DNA from: Babylonia areolata
Lineage: Eukaryota; Mollusca; Gastropoda; Neogastropoda; Buccinidae
Assembly: GCF_041734735.1 (NCBI RefSeq)
Contig: NC_134888.1
Span: 36,339,539-36,403,538 of the forward strand
DNA length: 64,000 nucleotides
Reading direction: 5' to 3'
A program made the position numbers and the translations under genes. Shown here piece after piece: positions 11,421 to 21,868 of this stretch. The notes beneath the pieces were generated by a model. It saw nothing but the letters and a program-made list of their open reading frames with translations, made no database searches and was not told the origin of the DNA. The number at the start of each line of letters is the position of its first letter. The first letter of the stretch is position 1.

Positions 11421-12371
11421 TAGAAATAATGGGGTAAAATTAAAAGGTACACAATTTATTTTTAATGGATCTGATAGATTAAATAGTACATAACATGTCT
11501 ACCAAATTATAATGCCGATGGTTTCTGCATAATTGCAGAATTTGGTTTTGAAAATGTGATGTTTTCATCATTTTGCTGTTCTGATGCACAGCAGCCACCG
11601 TAGCCTTTTCACAGCCGACCGCTTTGTTTCAGCGCGCTGATAACGAGCGCGGGCGTTAATTCGGTCACAGCAGACGAACTTTTCTTGCAAGCGCGCGTTT
11701 TTAATTTGGAGCTGTTATCATCACAGTGCTTGGTAAGTACTGTTTATATCATTCACAGTTGCTGTAGTTTGCTTTATAATGTGATAACTCACCCAGACGA
11801 CACTAATAGTGCCATGCTTTTGTCTTATTGTGATCGATAAGCAAAAACAAGTGAAAGCCTTTGTTATAAGTATGGTGCTTCAAGCGCATCAAAATATCAT
11901 ACGTTTTCACGAGCTTTCATTGTTTCTTTTTACTGTTATTTTGTAATTATCTTGATCATCACCATTTTTTTTTTCGTTCTTGATATGATTATTTCGAATA
12001 AAATTACTAACTGCATCAATAATTCAAGTTAAACTAATTTTAATATCATTATTATTCTTATTATTATTATTACTTCTTTATTATTATTATTATTATTATT
12101 GGAGATTTGCTGACAGGAATGAAAACAGGCGTGTGCAGGTGGGTTGATGGGTTTATTTGGTGTGTGTGTGTGTGTGTGTGAATGCACGTAAGTGTATGTG
12201 CATGTGTTGCCATGTGTGTCGGTGAATGCATTAATGTCCCAGTATACGCGCCCATGCCTTGTGTATTTCATTTTGGCTTTTAATTTGTGTGTGTGTGTGT
12301 GTGTGAATTTCCTGGCCTAAATATCTCATACAATTTGTGAAATCTTTTCAGGAATGGGCCTGTAGCAGAAT
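11421..12371 (+). other. Gene X leader: possible 5' exon and intron
   Basis: A good donor (TTG then GTAAGTAC, intron from 11733) and a good acceptor (AATCTTTTCAG ending at 12351) bracket a 619-bp AT-rich intron with ATT and GT runs. The second exon starts 20 bases before the ATG of gene X at 12372. The upstream exon (about 11590-11732) looks untranslated. This is read from splice signals only; a transcript would be needed to prove it. Confidence 0.45.
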
Positions 12372-13492
12372 ATGGAGGTGTGCGTGCTGTGTGGAGGTGC
12401 CCTGGACGCTGGTGGGAAGATTGTTGTGCCAACAGCTAAAGGAAGAGACTCCATAAACAGAGCAAGTGAAGAGCGTGGTGAGACTATTGTCGTGTCTGAA
12501 GGGCAAGCAGTGCATGAAGAATGCCGTCATAATTTTACTAATAAGTACAACATTCAAAGTTATCTAAGAAAAAAACAAGAGTCTTCATCCGCTATAAATA
12601 TTGCACAGAACTTACGTTCGCAAAACCAACCATTTGACTTTGCCAGATGATGTCTTTTTTGTGGGACTCCTGCAGAGCTCAATGCACGCTGCGGCCTGAA
12701 GGTGCATCCAGTGAGAACACTTGACTTTCAAAGCTCAACTGCTAAAGTATGTTCACAGCGGGGAGATGAGTGGGCAGACACTGTGAAAAGCAGACTTGAG
12801 TTTGTTTCTGATTTGCCAGCTGCTGATGCAGTTTATCATCAGACATGTAGTGTTCATTTTAGAAGTAGGAAAAGACTTCCTAAGTCTTTTGCTTCAGACA
12901 AAGATGAAAAAAAAATAAAGCTTGGACGACCTAAAGATGAGAAAAAGGCAAATGCCTTCGAAAAGATCGCTGGTTTTATTCTTGACAATGATAATGAACA
13001 GATTACTGTTGGTGACCTCATCAACAAAATGAAAGAATACAATGATGGCGATTCCTACAGTCATCCAAAGATGAAGGAAGAGCTGAGGAAACATTTTGGT
13101 GAAGAACTCATCATCACAGAACTGAATGGAAAAGCTAATGTTGTTACGTTCAGGAAAACGGCATCATCTATCTTGCACACATTTTATTCAAAACAAATGT
13201 GTGATGAGGAGACTCAGAAGAAATGCATCATAGAAACAGCAGCAGAACTCATCAAGAGTGACATTAAAGCCTTGCCTACAACTCGTGCACTGTATCCCAA
13301 CAAAGATGATATAGCATCACTTTCAGCAAACTTAAACTTTGTTCCTGATTCGTTGCAGCTTTTGCTGAAGACTATTTTCAGTGGAAAGGACACAGATTTG
13401 AAAGTAGCATCAACAGGCCAAGTAATTATGCAAGCAGCTCGTCCACGTGTTCTCATATGCCCATTGCAGATTGGATTAGCAGTCCAGATGCA
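12372..13492 (+). pseudogene. Gene X, N-terminal part (unrecognised family)
   Basis: The start at 12372 gives MEVCVLCGGALDAGGK, then AVHEECRHNFTN: a Zn-binding pattern (C-x2-C, H-x3-C). An in-frame TGA at 12648 is followed at once by a second pattern, CLFCG with YHQTCSVHF, in the same frame. Next come a basic linker (KLGRPKDEKK), a helical part (FEKIAGFILDND) and the conserved stretch RKTASSILHTFYSKQM to RPRVLICPLQIGLAVQM. The match to the intact third copy ends at 13492, where a duplicated unit begins to differ; gene X resumes at 17072. I do not recognise a named family, but I recall similar unnamed proteins from corals and bivalves. The two zinc modules suggest nucleic-acid or protein binding, which is inference. 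Confidence 0.7.
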
Positions 13493-13921
13493 AAAGAAAA
13501 AGCTAGGCTGTCAAATGTTGATGCTTTGAGAGCCAAAGAAAGTCTGAGCGCAGAAGATAACATGTCATGGGCTGCATTTCATGCTAGCAAGCAACCAGTG
13601 GAATGACCTGTCTGCAATATGGCTCTGCTGCCACTTTTCACAGAGAAAGCACAGTCAGCTTCTATGATCCTTCATGCCATGAATCTCATCAGGCAAGCAG
13701 TGCAGTGCCTCAACCCCCAGCAAATACCTGTGATTACAGCAGACTTGCCTCTGTACGCTATTTGCAAACAGATTCAATGGCAACGGCCACAGACACATGG
13801 GGAAGAAAAGTATGTTGTCATGCTTGGGGGATTACACATTGAGATGAACATCTTGAAGTTGCTGGGAGATTGGCTGAATGGGAGTGGATGGAAAACGGCA
13901 CTTGTTCAGGCTGGTGTCACT
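13493..13921 (+). pseudogene. Gene-Y-like segment inside the duplicated unit (also 15282-15710)
   Basis: Beyond the gene X match the translation reads MSWAAFHASKQP, then LLPLFTEKAQSAS, QIPVITADLPLYAICKQIQW and YVVMLGGLHIEMNILKLLGD. These match the corresponding region of gene Y at 33027-33370 (VSWSAYNAS, LLPLLVDNAHSPA, QIPVLAMDQPLYAMAKEIQW, FVLMLGGLHIEM). So each unit joins an X front part to a Y-type middle part; the join is near GCAGTCCAGATGCA. The segment ends where the LINE-A tail begins. The change of frame at the join makes a normal fusion protein unlikely. Confidence 0.7.
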
Positions 13922-14941
13922 ACAAATGAAATGAAATGAAATTATGGTGCTTAGAGCCTCGCCGACCACTAAGGCCATCTCAAGGCTATCGCCGCGTCAA
14001 TTACTACTACAAGGCTAAAAAAAACAACCAATTAAAACGAGTCACCACTTCAAACTTTCCACTCCAAAGTTAAAAAAAAACACTTCCATAGTTTAAAACC
14101 TTCAAATCTGGTTAAAAAGGTTCACTTCTTTTAAGAAGTCCATCAGCGCCCACGGAGGGACATCACGAAACAAAGTCTTCAAAGAAACCGCCGTGTAATG
14201 TCTGCGTCTAACGTCATGCAGATCCCAACAGTCAAGGAGCACGTGTTTCACGGTGAGAGGCTCGTCACAGGGAACGCATCGAGGGGCCTCCTCCCCCTTC
14301 AACAAGTAAGAATGAGTAAAAAAAAAGTGTGCCCCGTACGCAGTCTGCACAGCACAGATTCCTCCTTTCTGTTCTTCACCCCCGAAGGGAGGGTCTCTTT
14401 TAGGTCCGGACGGATCTGGAAGAGCTTGTTGTCCGTCTGGGTGTTCCACTTCTCTTGCCAAAGATCCTTAACGTAAGTATTGACCTTCCGCTTCATGTCT
14501 GTATAGGGTACCAAGGATCTGGACAATTCTTTCTTTACAGCGTTCCTGGCCAGCAGGTCCGCCCTTTCGTTACCACGAATGCCAACATGTCCGGGAACCC
14601 AGGCCAACACAACCTCGTATCCTTTCTTCGTTGCGAGAGTAAAAGTTTCATAAAATTCCAGCAGTTTGGGATGAGTGATATTCCTGCAGGCGATCGCCTC
14701 CAGGGCTGACAAGGAGTCGGAAAAGATCATGAATCTCTTCTGTTTGGAAGAGAGAACCATTTTTAACCCCAGGACCAGTGCGGTCAGTTCCGCGGTGTAT
14801 ACCGAGCTGTCAGACAGGATGTGTTCCGTTGAGGGCCGGTCAGGAAAGGCGGGACAGAACGCAGATGCGGCGACTCCGTCCTCTGACTTGGAACCGTCAG
14901 TGAAGATGCCTTGAAAAGTAGGGAATTTGTGGCACAGTTCC
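13922..14941 (-). pseudogene. LINE-A 3' end with RNase H domain, copy 1
   Basis: On the minus strand the LINE ORF2 tail encodes an RNase H domain with the expected acidic residues: IFTDGSKSEDG, VYTAELTALVLGL, FSDSLSALEAIA and GHVGIRGNERADLLA. A C-terminal Zn-type segment (CVPCDEPLTVKHVLLDCWD) follows, and the protein ends LKTLFRDVPPWALMDFL. This copy has a frame change in the middle that copy 2 lacks. A 3' UTR follows, containing the shared stem motif (GCCTTGAGATGGCC to GGCGAGGC), and a TTTCA-type tail. The RT and endonuclease are missing (5' truncation). RNase H-bearing LINEs of this kind belong to the I group. Confidence 0.9.
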
Positions 14942-15710
14942 GGAAAACGGCATCATCTATCTTGCACACATTTTATTCAAAACAAATGTGTGATGAGGAG
15001 ACTCAGAAGAAATGCATCATAGAAACAGCAGCAGAACTCATCAAGAGTGATATTAAAGCCTTGCCTACAACTCGTGCACTGTATCCCAACAAAGATGATA
15101 TAGCATCACTTTCAGCAAACTTAAACTTTGTTCCTGATTCGTTGCAGCTTTTGCTGAAGACTATTTTCAGTGGAAAGGACACAGATTTGAAAGTAGCATC
15201 AACAGGCCAAGTAATTATGCAAGCAGCTCGTCCACGTGTTCTCATATGCCCATTGCAGATTGGATTAGCAGTCCAGATGCAAAAGAAAAAGCTAGGCTGT
15301 CAAATGTTGATGCTTTGAGAGCCAAAGAAAGTCTGAGCGCAGAAGATAACATGTCATGCGCTGCATTTCATGCTAGCAAGCAACCAGTGGAATGACCTGT
15401 CTGCAATATGGCTCTGCTGCCACTTTTCACAGAGAAAGCACAGTCAGCTTCTATGATCCTTCATGCCATGAATCTCATCAGGCAAGCAGTGCAGTGCCTC
15501 AACCCCCAGCAAATACCTGTGATTACAGCAGACTTGCCTCTGTACGCTATTTGCAAACAGATTCAATGGCAACGGCCACAGACACATGGGGAAGAAAAGT
15601 ATGTTGTCATGCTTGGGGGATTACACATTGAGATGAACATCTTGAAGTTGCTGGGAGATTGGCTGAATGGGAGTGGATGGAAAACGGCACTTGTTCAGGC
15701 TGGTGTCACT

Positions 15711-16731
15711 ACAAATGAAATGAAATGAAATTATGGTGCTTAGAGCCTCGCCGACCACTAAGGCCATCTCAAGGCTATCGCCGCGTCAATTACTACTACA
15801 AGGCTAAAAAAAACAACCAATTAAAACGAGTCACCACTTCAAACTTTCCACTCCAAAGTTAAAAAAAAACACTTCCATAGTTTAAAACCTTCAAATCTGG
15901 TTAAAAAGGTTCACTTCTTTTAAGAAGTCCATCAGCGCCCACGGAGGGACATCACGAAACAAAGTCTTCAAAGAAACCGCCGTGTAATGTCTGCGTCTAA
16001 CGTCATGCAGATCCCAACAGTCAAGGAGCACGTGTTTCACGGTGAGAGGCTCGTCACAGGGAACGCATCGAGGGGCCTCCTCCCCCTTCAACAAGTAAGA
16101 ATGAGTAAAAAAAAAAGTGTGCCCCGTACGCAGTCTGCACAGCACAGATTCCTCCTTTCTGTTCTTCACCCCTGAAGGGAGGGTCTCTTTTAGGTCCGGA
16201 CGGATCTGGAAGAGCTTGTTGTCCGTCTGGGTGTTCCACTTCTCTTGCCAAAGATCCTTAACGTAAGTATTGACCTTCCGCTTCATGTCTGTATAGGGTA
16301 CCAAGGATCTGGACAATTCTTTCTTTACAGCGTTCCTGGCCAGCAGGTCCGCCCTTTCGTTACCACGAATGCCAACATGTCCGGGAACCCAGGCCAACAC
16401 AACCTCGTATCCTTTCTTCGTTGCGAGAGTAAAAGTTTCATAAAATTCCAGCAGTTTGGGATGAGTGATATTCCTGCAGGCGATCACCTCCAGGGCTGAC
16501 AAGGAGTCGGAAAAGATCATGAATCTCTTCTGTTTGGAAGAGAGAACCATTTTTAACCCCAGGACCAGTGCGGTCAGTTCCGCGGTGTATACCGAGCTGT
16601 CAGACAGGATGTGTTCCGTTGAGGGCCGGTCAGGAAAGGCGGGACAGAACGCAGATGCGGCGACTCCGTCCTCTGACTTGGAACCGTCAGTGAAGATGCC
16701 TTGAAAAGTAGGGAATTTGTGGCACAGTTCC
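15711..16731 (-). pseudogene. LINE-A 3' end with RNase H domain, copy 2 (open frame)
   Basis: This is the duplicate of the 13922-14941 fragment. Here the RNase H and C-terminal frame is open for at least 219 codons from the Met at 16550 to the stop near 15891, and it stays open upstream to the truncation point near 16729 through FTDGSK. It therefore shows the domain without the frame change of copy 1. It is still only the 3' third of a LINE and cannot act alone. Confidence 0.9.
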
Positions 16732-19183
16732 GGAAAACGGCATCATCTATCTTGCACACATTTTATTCAAAACAAATGTGTGATGAGGAGACTCAGAAGA
16801 AATGCATCATAGAAACAGCAGCAGAACTCATCAAGAGTGACATTAAAGCCTTGCCTGCAACTCGTGCACTGTATCCCAACAAAGATGATATAGCATCACT
16901 TTCAGCAAACTTAAACTTTGTTCCTGATTCGTTGCAGCTTTTGCTGAAGACTATTTTCAGTGGAAAGGACACAGATTTGAAAGTAGCATCAACAGGCCAA
17001 GTAATTATGCAAGCAGCTCGTCCACGTGTTCTCATATGCCCATTGCAGATTGGATTAGCAGTCCAGATGCACCATTGTTTTAATTCCAAGTTCCTAGTGG
17101 ACACTTTGTACTCTCTTGGTTTTAGTGTGTCGTACAGTGAGGTCATGACCTATGAGATGAATGCTGCTGTGTCTGACCATAATGTTGCATCAGCACCTGA
17201 GGGTCATTTCATCCAGTACATGGCAGACAACGTGGATCACAACATGGCTACACTTGATGGATTTAACACCTTCCATGGCATGGGAATTATTGCCTCGGTT
17301 ACTCCCAGAGTGAATAGCACAGTGCAGGTCAGAAGGCAAACCGATGTCAGGACAGAAGAGATCATCAACAAGGCAAAGATTGACATCAAATACTACAGAG
17401 ATGAATGCCTTGGTTTGATGACAATGAAGTTTGAGAGTCTGACAAATACATTTGTCAAAGATCCAACATCAGAAGTTGATTTGTTGTGGAAAGCTTGCTG
17501 GCTGCTACATCCACATAGACCGTCTTGGTCTGGAGTCATGCAAGCTGTTCACCATGGAAGTTTTCCAGGACAGTCGTCAGTCATATTCATGCCGATGATA
17601 GACATGAATCCCAGTGACAAAACATGTATATATTCTACACTGTGTTTCATTTGTGCTGAAGTGAAGCGCAATAAATCAACACCAGTGCTGACATTTGACC
17701 AACCTCTATGGTGGAAGGCTCTGAGCATCATTTCAGGTGAACCAGCAGATAGTGACCTTCAATCCATTGTCCTTCGGCTTGGGCCGTTTCATCTTGAAAT
17801 GAGTTTTCTTGCATGCATTGGGCATTTGATGGAAGAAACTGGACTTCATGAAGTGTTGTCAACTGTGTATGCTTCAAATTCTGTGAGTGCAATGCTTCAA
17901 GGAAAGGCTGTACAACGTGCAGTTCGTGGACACGTTCTACTTGATGCAGCATTAAATGCACTGTTGATGTCAGACACATTTGGTGTGCCTTTACCACATC
18001 CTAAATGCCAGACTGAAACAGATCAACAGTCCACTTTGCTGCAAGTGTCTACAGATGTCCTCCCTGCTTCTCCGACGTCAGTGGAGCATGACTCACAAGG
18101 AACTGTTTGTGAAAAAGAAGAAACCTTGCATGCCCAACTGTCATCTGGAACTACAGAAAACATTCACGATGAGGCCGACCTGTCCCAAAATGAGGCACAA
18201 AGGAATGATCTGGAACTGAATGCTGAAACAGAACTAAAACCAGTTCGCACATCTGACGTACCTCAAGATATGGATACAGCAATATCAAGTGCCTTGAATG
18301 AACTCCAAGACAAGGAAGATCTTCAAACGGCGTCTGCCCTTCACAGCCAACTTTTGAAGGGTGCAGTAACACCAGATTCTGTCAAAAACAACGATTGTCT
18401 CAATAGGATCGCCAGCAAACTAAACAGCAAGAAATTGTCACTCAGTGGCAGAACTTGTGATCTCTGGCTCCAGTACATGGCTATGGTTGACATACTGAAA
18501 CGTTTTCTGAAGGCTGAAAGAACTGGAAATTGGCTCCTTCATCTGTCCGTCGTACGTGAAATGCTCCCATACCTTGCTGCAGCTGGTCACAACTCTTATA
18601 CCAAGTCTGCCTATTTGTACCTTCAGATGATGAACAAGCTTGACAAAGTCAACCCTGTTGTCTACAAAAGCTTTGTCGAAGGACATCATGTTGTGAGACG
18701 AAGCAATAGATACTGGGCTGGCATTTCGTCTGACTTGACAATTGAGCAAACCCTGATGCGAGGTTTAAAGACAACTGGTGGCCTCACCCGAGGGAGAGGG
18801 ATGACAGAGTCCCAACTGGTGGCCTCAGCCGAGGGAGAGGGATGACAGAGTCCCAACACGCTAAATGGGTACTGTCCATGCCAGCATGTGCTGATGTGAA
18901 CACTGCCATGCAAGAAGTCACTGATACCAGTCGACTTACAAGTGATCAGCACATAGAAATGGGATCTTCTCGAATGGCAAAAGACACAGACGACATGATG
19001 ACCATCACATCATATCTTTGTGAAAGGAACCCATTTGCCAATGACCCCAGCCTCAGAAACATTGACAATGGTGTGGTGGCGGACTCATCTGTGAATGTAG
19101 ACCAAGCAAAAGCAGTCGGTCTTGGAATTCTGAATGGCATGGAAGGCTTAGCGGTAGCAGATCTGACCATGAAGCAAGCATGA
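16732..19183 (+). pseudogene. Gene X, main body (unrecognised family)
   Basis: A frame of about 700 codons runs to 18845 and resumes in another frame at 18854 to the stop at 19181. Landmarks in order: YMADNVDHNMATLDGFNTF and FHGMGIIASVTP (17218-17310); LWKACWLLHP; PVLTFDQPLWWKALSII (17690-17735); LGPFHLEMSFLACIGHLMEE (17780-17835); RAVRGHVLLDAALNALL; an acidic low-complexity linker (18000-18300); GHHVVRRSNRYWAGISSDL, TIEQTLMR and GGLTRGRGMTES (18680-18810); and a C-terminus with NPFANDPSLRN. The same motif order, in diverged form, occurs in gene Y. The spacing of DNVDHN, FDQPLW and HLEM could fit an RNase H-like D-D-E core, but that is only an inference. The frame change is explained by a 41-bp tandem duplication. 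Confidence 0.7.
18773..18854. repeat. 41-bp tandem duplication inside gene X
   Basis: The units 18773-18813 and 18814-18854 (AACTGGTGGCCTCA...) differ at one base. 41 is not a multiple of three, so the second unit moves gene X into another frame. The sequence around it reads through cleanly on either side, so this is a recent change in an otherwise open gene. Confidence 0.95.
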
Positions 19184-19745
19184 TACTTTTCCGCCGTTAG
19201 GCGGAAAATCGCCGTGGTTCATTACAAATCAGCCGTTCAAAATATCGATCCGCCGCCAGTGAAGATGATTCCGCCGCACGAAACTTTGATTTCCGCGAAG
19301 CGACACATTTCAATAAATTCTGGAAGGCGGGGGTCATTTTTGGCTCTGCACCGGTTTCCAATCAATGATTATCATAGTAGGCCTATCCCAGAATTCACCT
19401 CCGCTTCGCGGGAAGTCTCGTTTGTTGACCGGCTTACTCTAGGCCACAGCGACGTAGATCTAGGCTACAGTGAACGACTCACACAAATTGTCAATGCCAA
19501 GGCCTGTTTTCATTGAACGGACAGCTAAAACATCTTCTTTTGATCGAGATTCAAAGAACAAATGGAGATGGGAATGGGTGGACAAAACTGTTGAAGATCA
19601 GCAAGTTGGCGAGGTGATACGGAAGATCGAGAAAGATGGCTATGCGTGCTGCACTGTGTGCGACAGCGAAATCAAATATTCCAGTCGAGGGTTCGTCACC
19701 TGTTTTACAACTACATCCAGAGTAAAACTAAAAGTTTTCCTGTTT
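19184..19745 (+). pseudogene. hAT-type N-terminal finger fragment with TCCGCC-rich leader
   Basis: The segment 19187-19300 holds a perfect palindrome (TTTTCCGCC, loop GTTA, GGCGGAAAA) and repeated TCCGCC or CCGCCG motifs, which look like subterminal binding sites of a hAT element. A frame from about 19494 reads MPRPVFIER, then DRDSKNKWRWEW and a C-x2-C finger (CCTVCDSEIKYSSRGF). It resembles the N-terminal finger region of the hAT protein at 35113 (DKDCKNKWKNEW, CKCCNNTKLNYGK). The rest of the transposase is missing. It lies between gene X and the PIN-CXC gene; a hAT N-terminus also follows gene Y. Confidence 0.6.
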
Positions 19746-19960
19746 CTGGGACAGACCTGTTTGGATGACAACTTTGCTGAATGACATTTTGCTGTTGGAT
19801 AAATTTACCTGTGGATTGGTGGTCCGGTAAGGCTAGCCTATAATTCATGCATGATCATTTTTTATCATACTAACAGCGTTTCTTTGTAATGTTCTGTGTG
19901 CTTTTCTCACACCCAGTTTGCCCCTTACAGTAACAATACTAATTTTTCCAGGTAAATTCT

Positions 19961-20073
19961 AACACATGGAATGGGCTTGCAAGGATTGCTCCAACTGACT
20001 TTTTAGTGTCTATATAGACTATATACTAATCAATAGACACTAAAAAGTCAGTTGGAGCAACATTCCATGTGTT
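19961..20073. repeat. Long perfect hairpin (27-bp arms plus 13-bp outer arms)
   Basis: 19987-20013 (TGCTCCAACTGACTTTTTAG...) is the exact reverse complement of 20033-20059, with a 19-nt loop. Outside it AACACATGGAATG (19961-19973) pairs with CATTCCATGTGTT (20061-20073). The arms are separated by 13 unpaired bases on the left and one on the right. It could be a foldback element end, a fresh inverted duplication or a small-RNA precursor. Confidence 0.93.
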
Positions 20074-20415
20074 TTGTTGTTATGTGTTCTTACTCTGATT
20101 TTATATATATATGGCTAATTCGTGTTCAAAATGTCAAATTTCCCCGGAGGAGCATGCCCCCGGATCCCCCCCTCCCCACCCTTTTTTTTTGGGGGGGGGG
20201 GGGGGGATTGTACCATGTTAAGCCTCGTTCTAAAGATGGGGAGGGGGGGGGGGAGTAAACAGTTACACTAATTGAGAAAATCCATGTCTGTATTAATTAG
20301 TCTTTTATTTTTGACACTGTTGTGGGTTCAGTCCACAGGAAAAAAAAATTTCAGCTGCATTTTTTGTTGTTGTCTGATTTTCCTCCTTTTTTTTCCTGCC
20401 TTGGTGGCATGCCTG

Positions 20416-21868
20416 ATGAAGAAAAAAAACCAGGTCAAGACACTTGGGGCGAAGAAGGCAGTCAAAGTGGAAGGCAATCCAATATCAATTGATCCTCAAC
20501 TTCTTTTCCAGCGCTTTATAACTGCAGCCAACAGCACATCTGTTGATGAAAAACAACTGTTAAAGTATGAGTTGTGTGGCGTCCCTTCCTCACTGTTTGA
20601 ATCACCAGACTTCATGCGCCAGCCAAACAAGGCAACACTGGCTGATGAGCTGTGGAAGATCGTTTCGGCCAAAGATGATTATCCCATTCTTATCCCACCT
20701 GACGTGCAATTTGTGGTTGATGGAGGATCTCTGCTTCAGCGACTTCAAGCACCATGGAAACGTGGTAGCAGTTTTCAGAGCATCATTGACGCCTATGTGA
20801 GTTTTGTAAACCATCACTACCCCAAAGCTGTCATTGTGTTTGATGGGTACATGTCTGGTCCTTCCACAAAAGATATGACTCACCTTCGGCGTACCAAGGG
20901 ACGGAAAACAAGTTCTGTGCATTTCAAGCCAGACATGACATTCAGCTCTACGAAAGACCAGTTTCTGTCAAACTCAGAAAACAAGCAACGTTTCATTTGC
21001 GCACTCAGAGCTTCTTTGGAAAACACATGCACTGTCATTCACGCTAGTGCTGATGCTGATTTGCAAATCATCACTGCTGCAATAGGATGCGCTCAAAACA
21101 CCGTCACAGCAGTAATCGGGGAGGACACAGACCTGCTGATTTTGTTGGTTCACCACATTCAAATTGATTCCTATGACATCTTCTTCTATTCTGACAAACA
21201 AAGGAAATCTACAAAAGTTTGGAGCATTAAACATCTTGTGACAGCTCTTGGACATTTGCGTCACGCTCTTCTTTTTCTTCACGCATTCACAGGTTGTGAC
21301 ACCACTTCTCGGCCGTTTGGTGTTGGAAAAGCTGTAGCTTGGAAAAAAAATGAAATCCAGTCCACAGATGCAAGCTCTTGCTCACGTGTTTCTTCGTGAT
21401 GACAGCATAGACAGCATTCAATCGGCAGGGGAAAAGATGTTTGTCTCACTGTATAATGGCAATGCAGGAGAGAACTCAGATGACCTTCGCTATAGACTGT
21501 TCTGTTCAAAAGTAGCAGTTGGAACAACTTTTGTGCAGGTCCACACTCTTCCTCCAACCTCAGCTGCAGCTCGATTCCACAGCTTGAGAGTTTACTTCCA
21601 AGTGCAAGAGTGGCTGGGAGGCAAACTGTCAGTAGAACCGACACAGTGTGGTTGGAAACTTGAACATGGCAAGTTCGTGCCAATCACAACTGATCTACCA
21701 GCAGCACCAGCAGACTTGCTACAAGTAATCAGGTGCATGTGCAGAAATAACTGTGACACAAGACGATGCAGCTGCAGAAAACATGGACTTGAGTGCACAC
21801 CTAGCTGTGGAGAATGTTCCGGCGTCAGCTGTTCCAACTCACCAGTACTTGCCATAGACTATGACTAA
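20416..21868 (+). pseudogene. PIN/XPG-like nuclease with C-terminal CXC domain
   Basis: From the Met at 20416 the protein (about 480 codons) shows FEN1/XPG-type nuclease signatures: FVVDGGSLLQRL (about residue 100), AVIVFDGYMSG (about 140), HASADADLQIITAA, VIGEDTDLLILLVHH (about 235) and AFTGCDTTSRPFGVGK (about 290). These would place the metal-binding aspartates of a structure-specific 5' nuclease. The frame then shifts at an A-run near 21345. The second frame continues to a CXC (tesmin/TSO1-like) module, RCMCRNNCDTRRCSCRKHG and CGECSGVSCSN, which binds zinc and often DNA. It is downstream of gene X on the same strand. A second CXC tail of the family is at 44942. Function (cleavage of branched DNA by a mobile element, or a host role) is inferred. 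Confidence 0.75.

Larger units (their letters stand above)
13153..16731. repeat. Recent tandem duplication, 1.79-kb unit, third partial copy
   Basis: The unit 13153-14941 is repeated at 14942-16731, and its first 340 bp appear a third time at 16732-17071 before the sequence leaves the repeat for the rest of gene X. Each unit contains gene X sequence, a Y-like segment and a LINE-A 3' end on the minus strand. By eye the two full copies differ at only a handful of sites (for example near 15050, 15360, 16110, 16173 and 16485). So the duplication is very young, or an assembly artefact. Confidence 0.92.

Noticed and set aside
12372-21868. Gene X and PIN-CXC considered as part of a Polinton or other capsid-bearing element
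   Set aside because: No family-B polymerase, capsid, protease, packaging ATPase or integrase is visible nearby.
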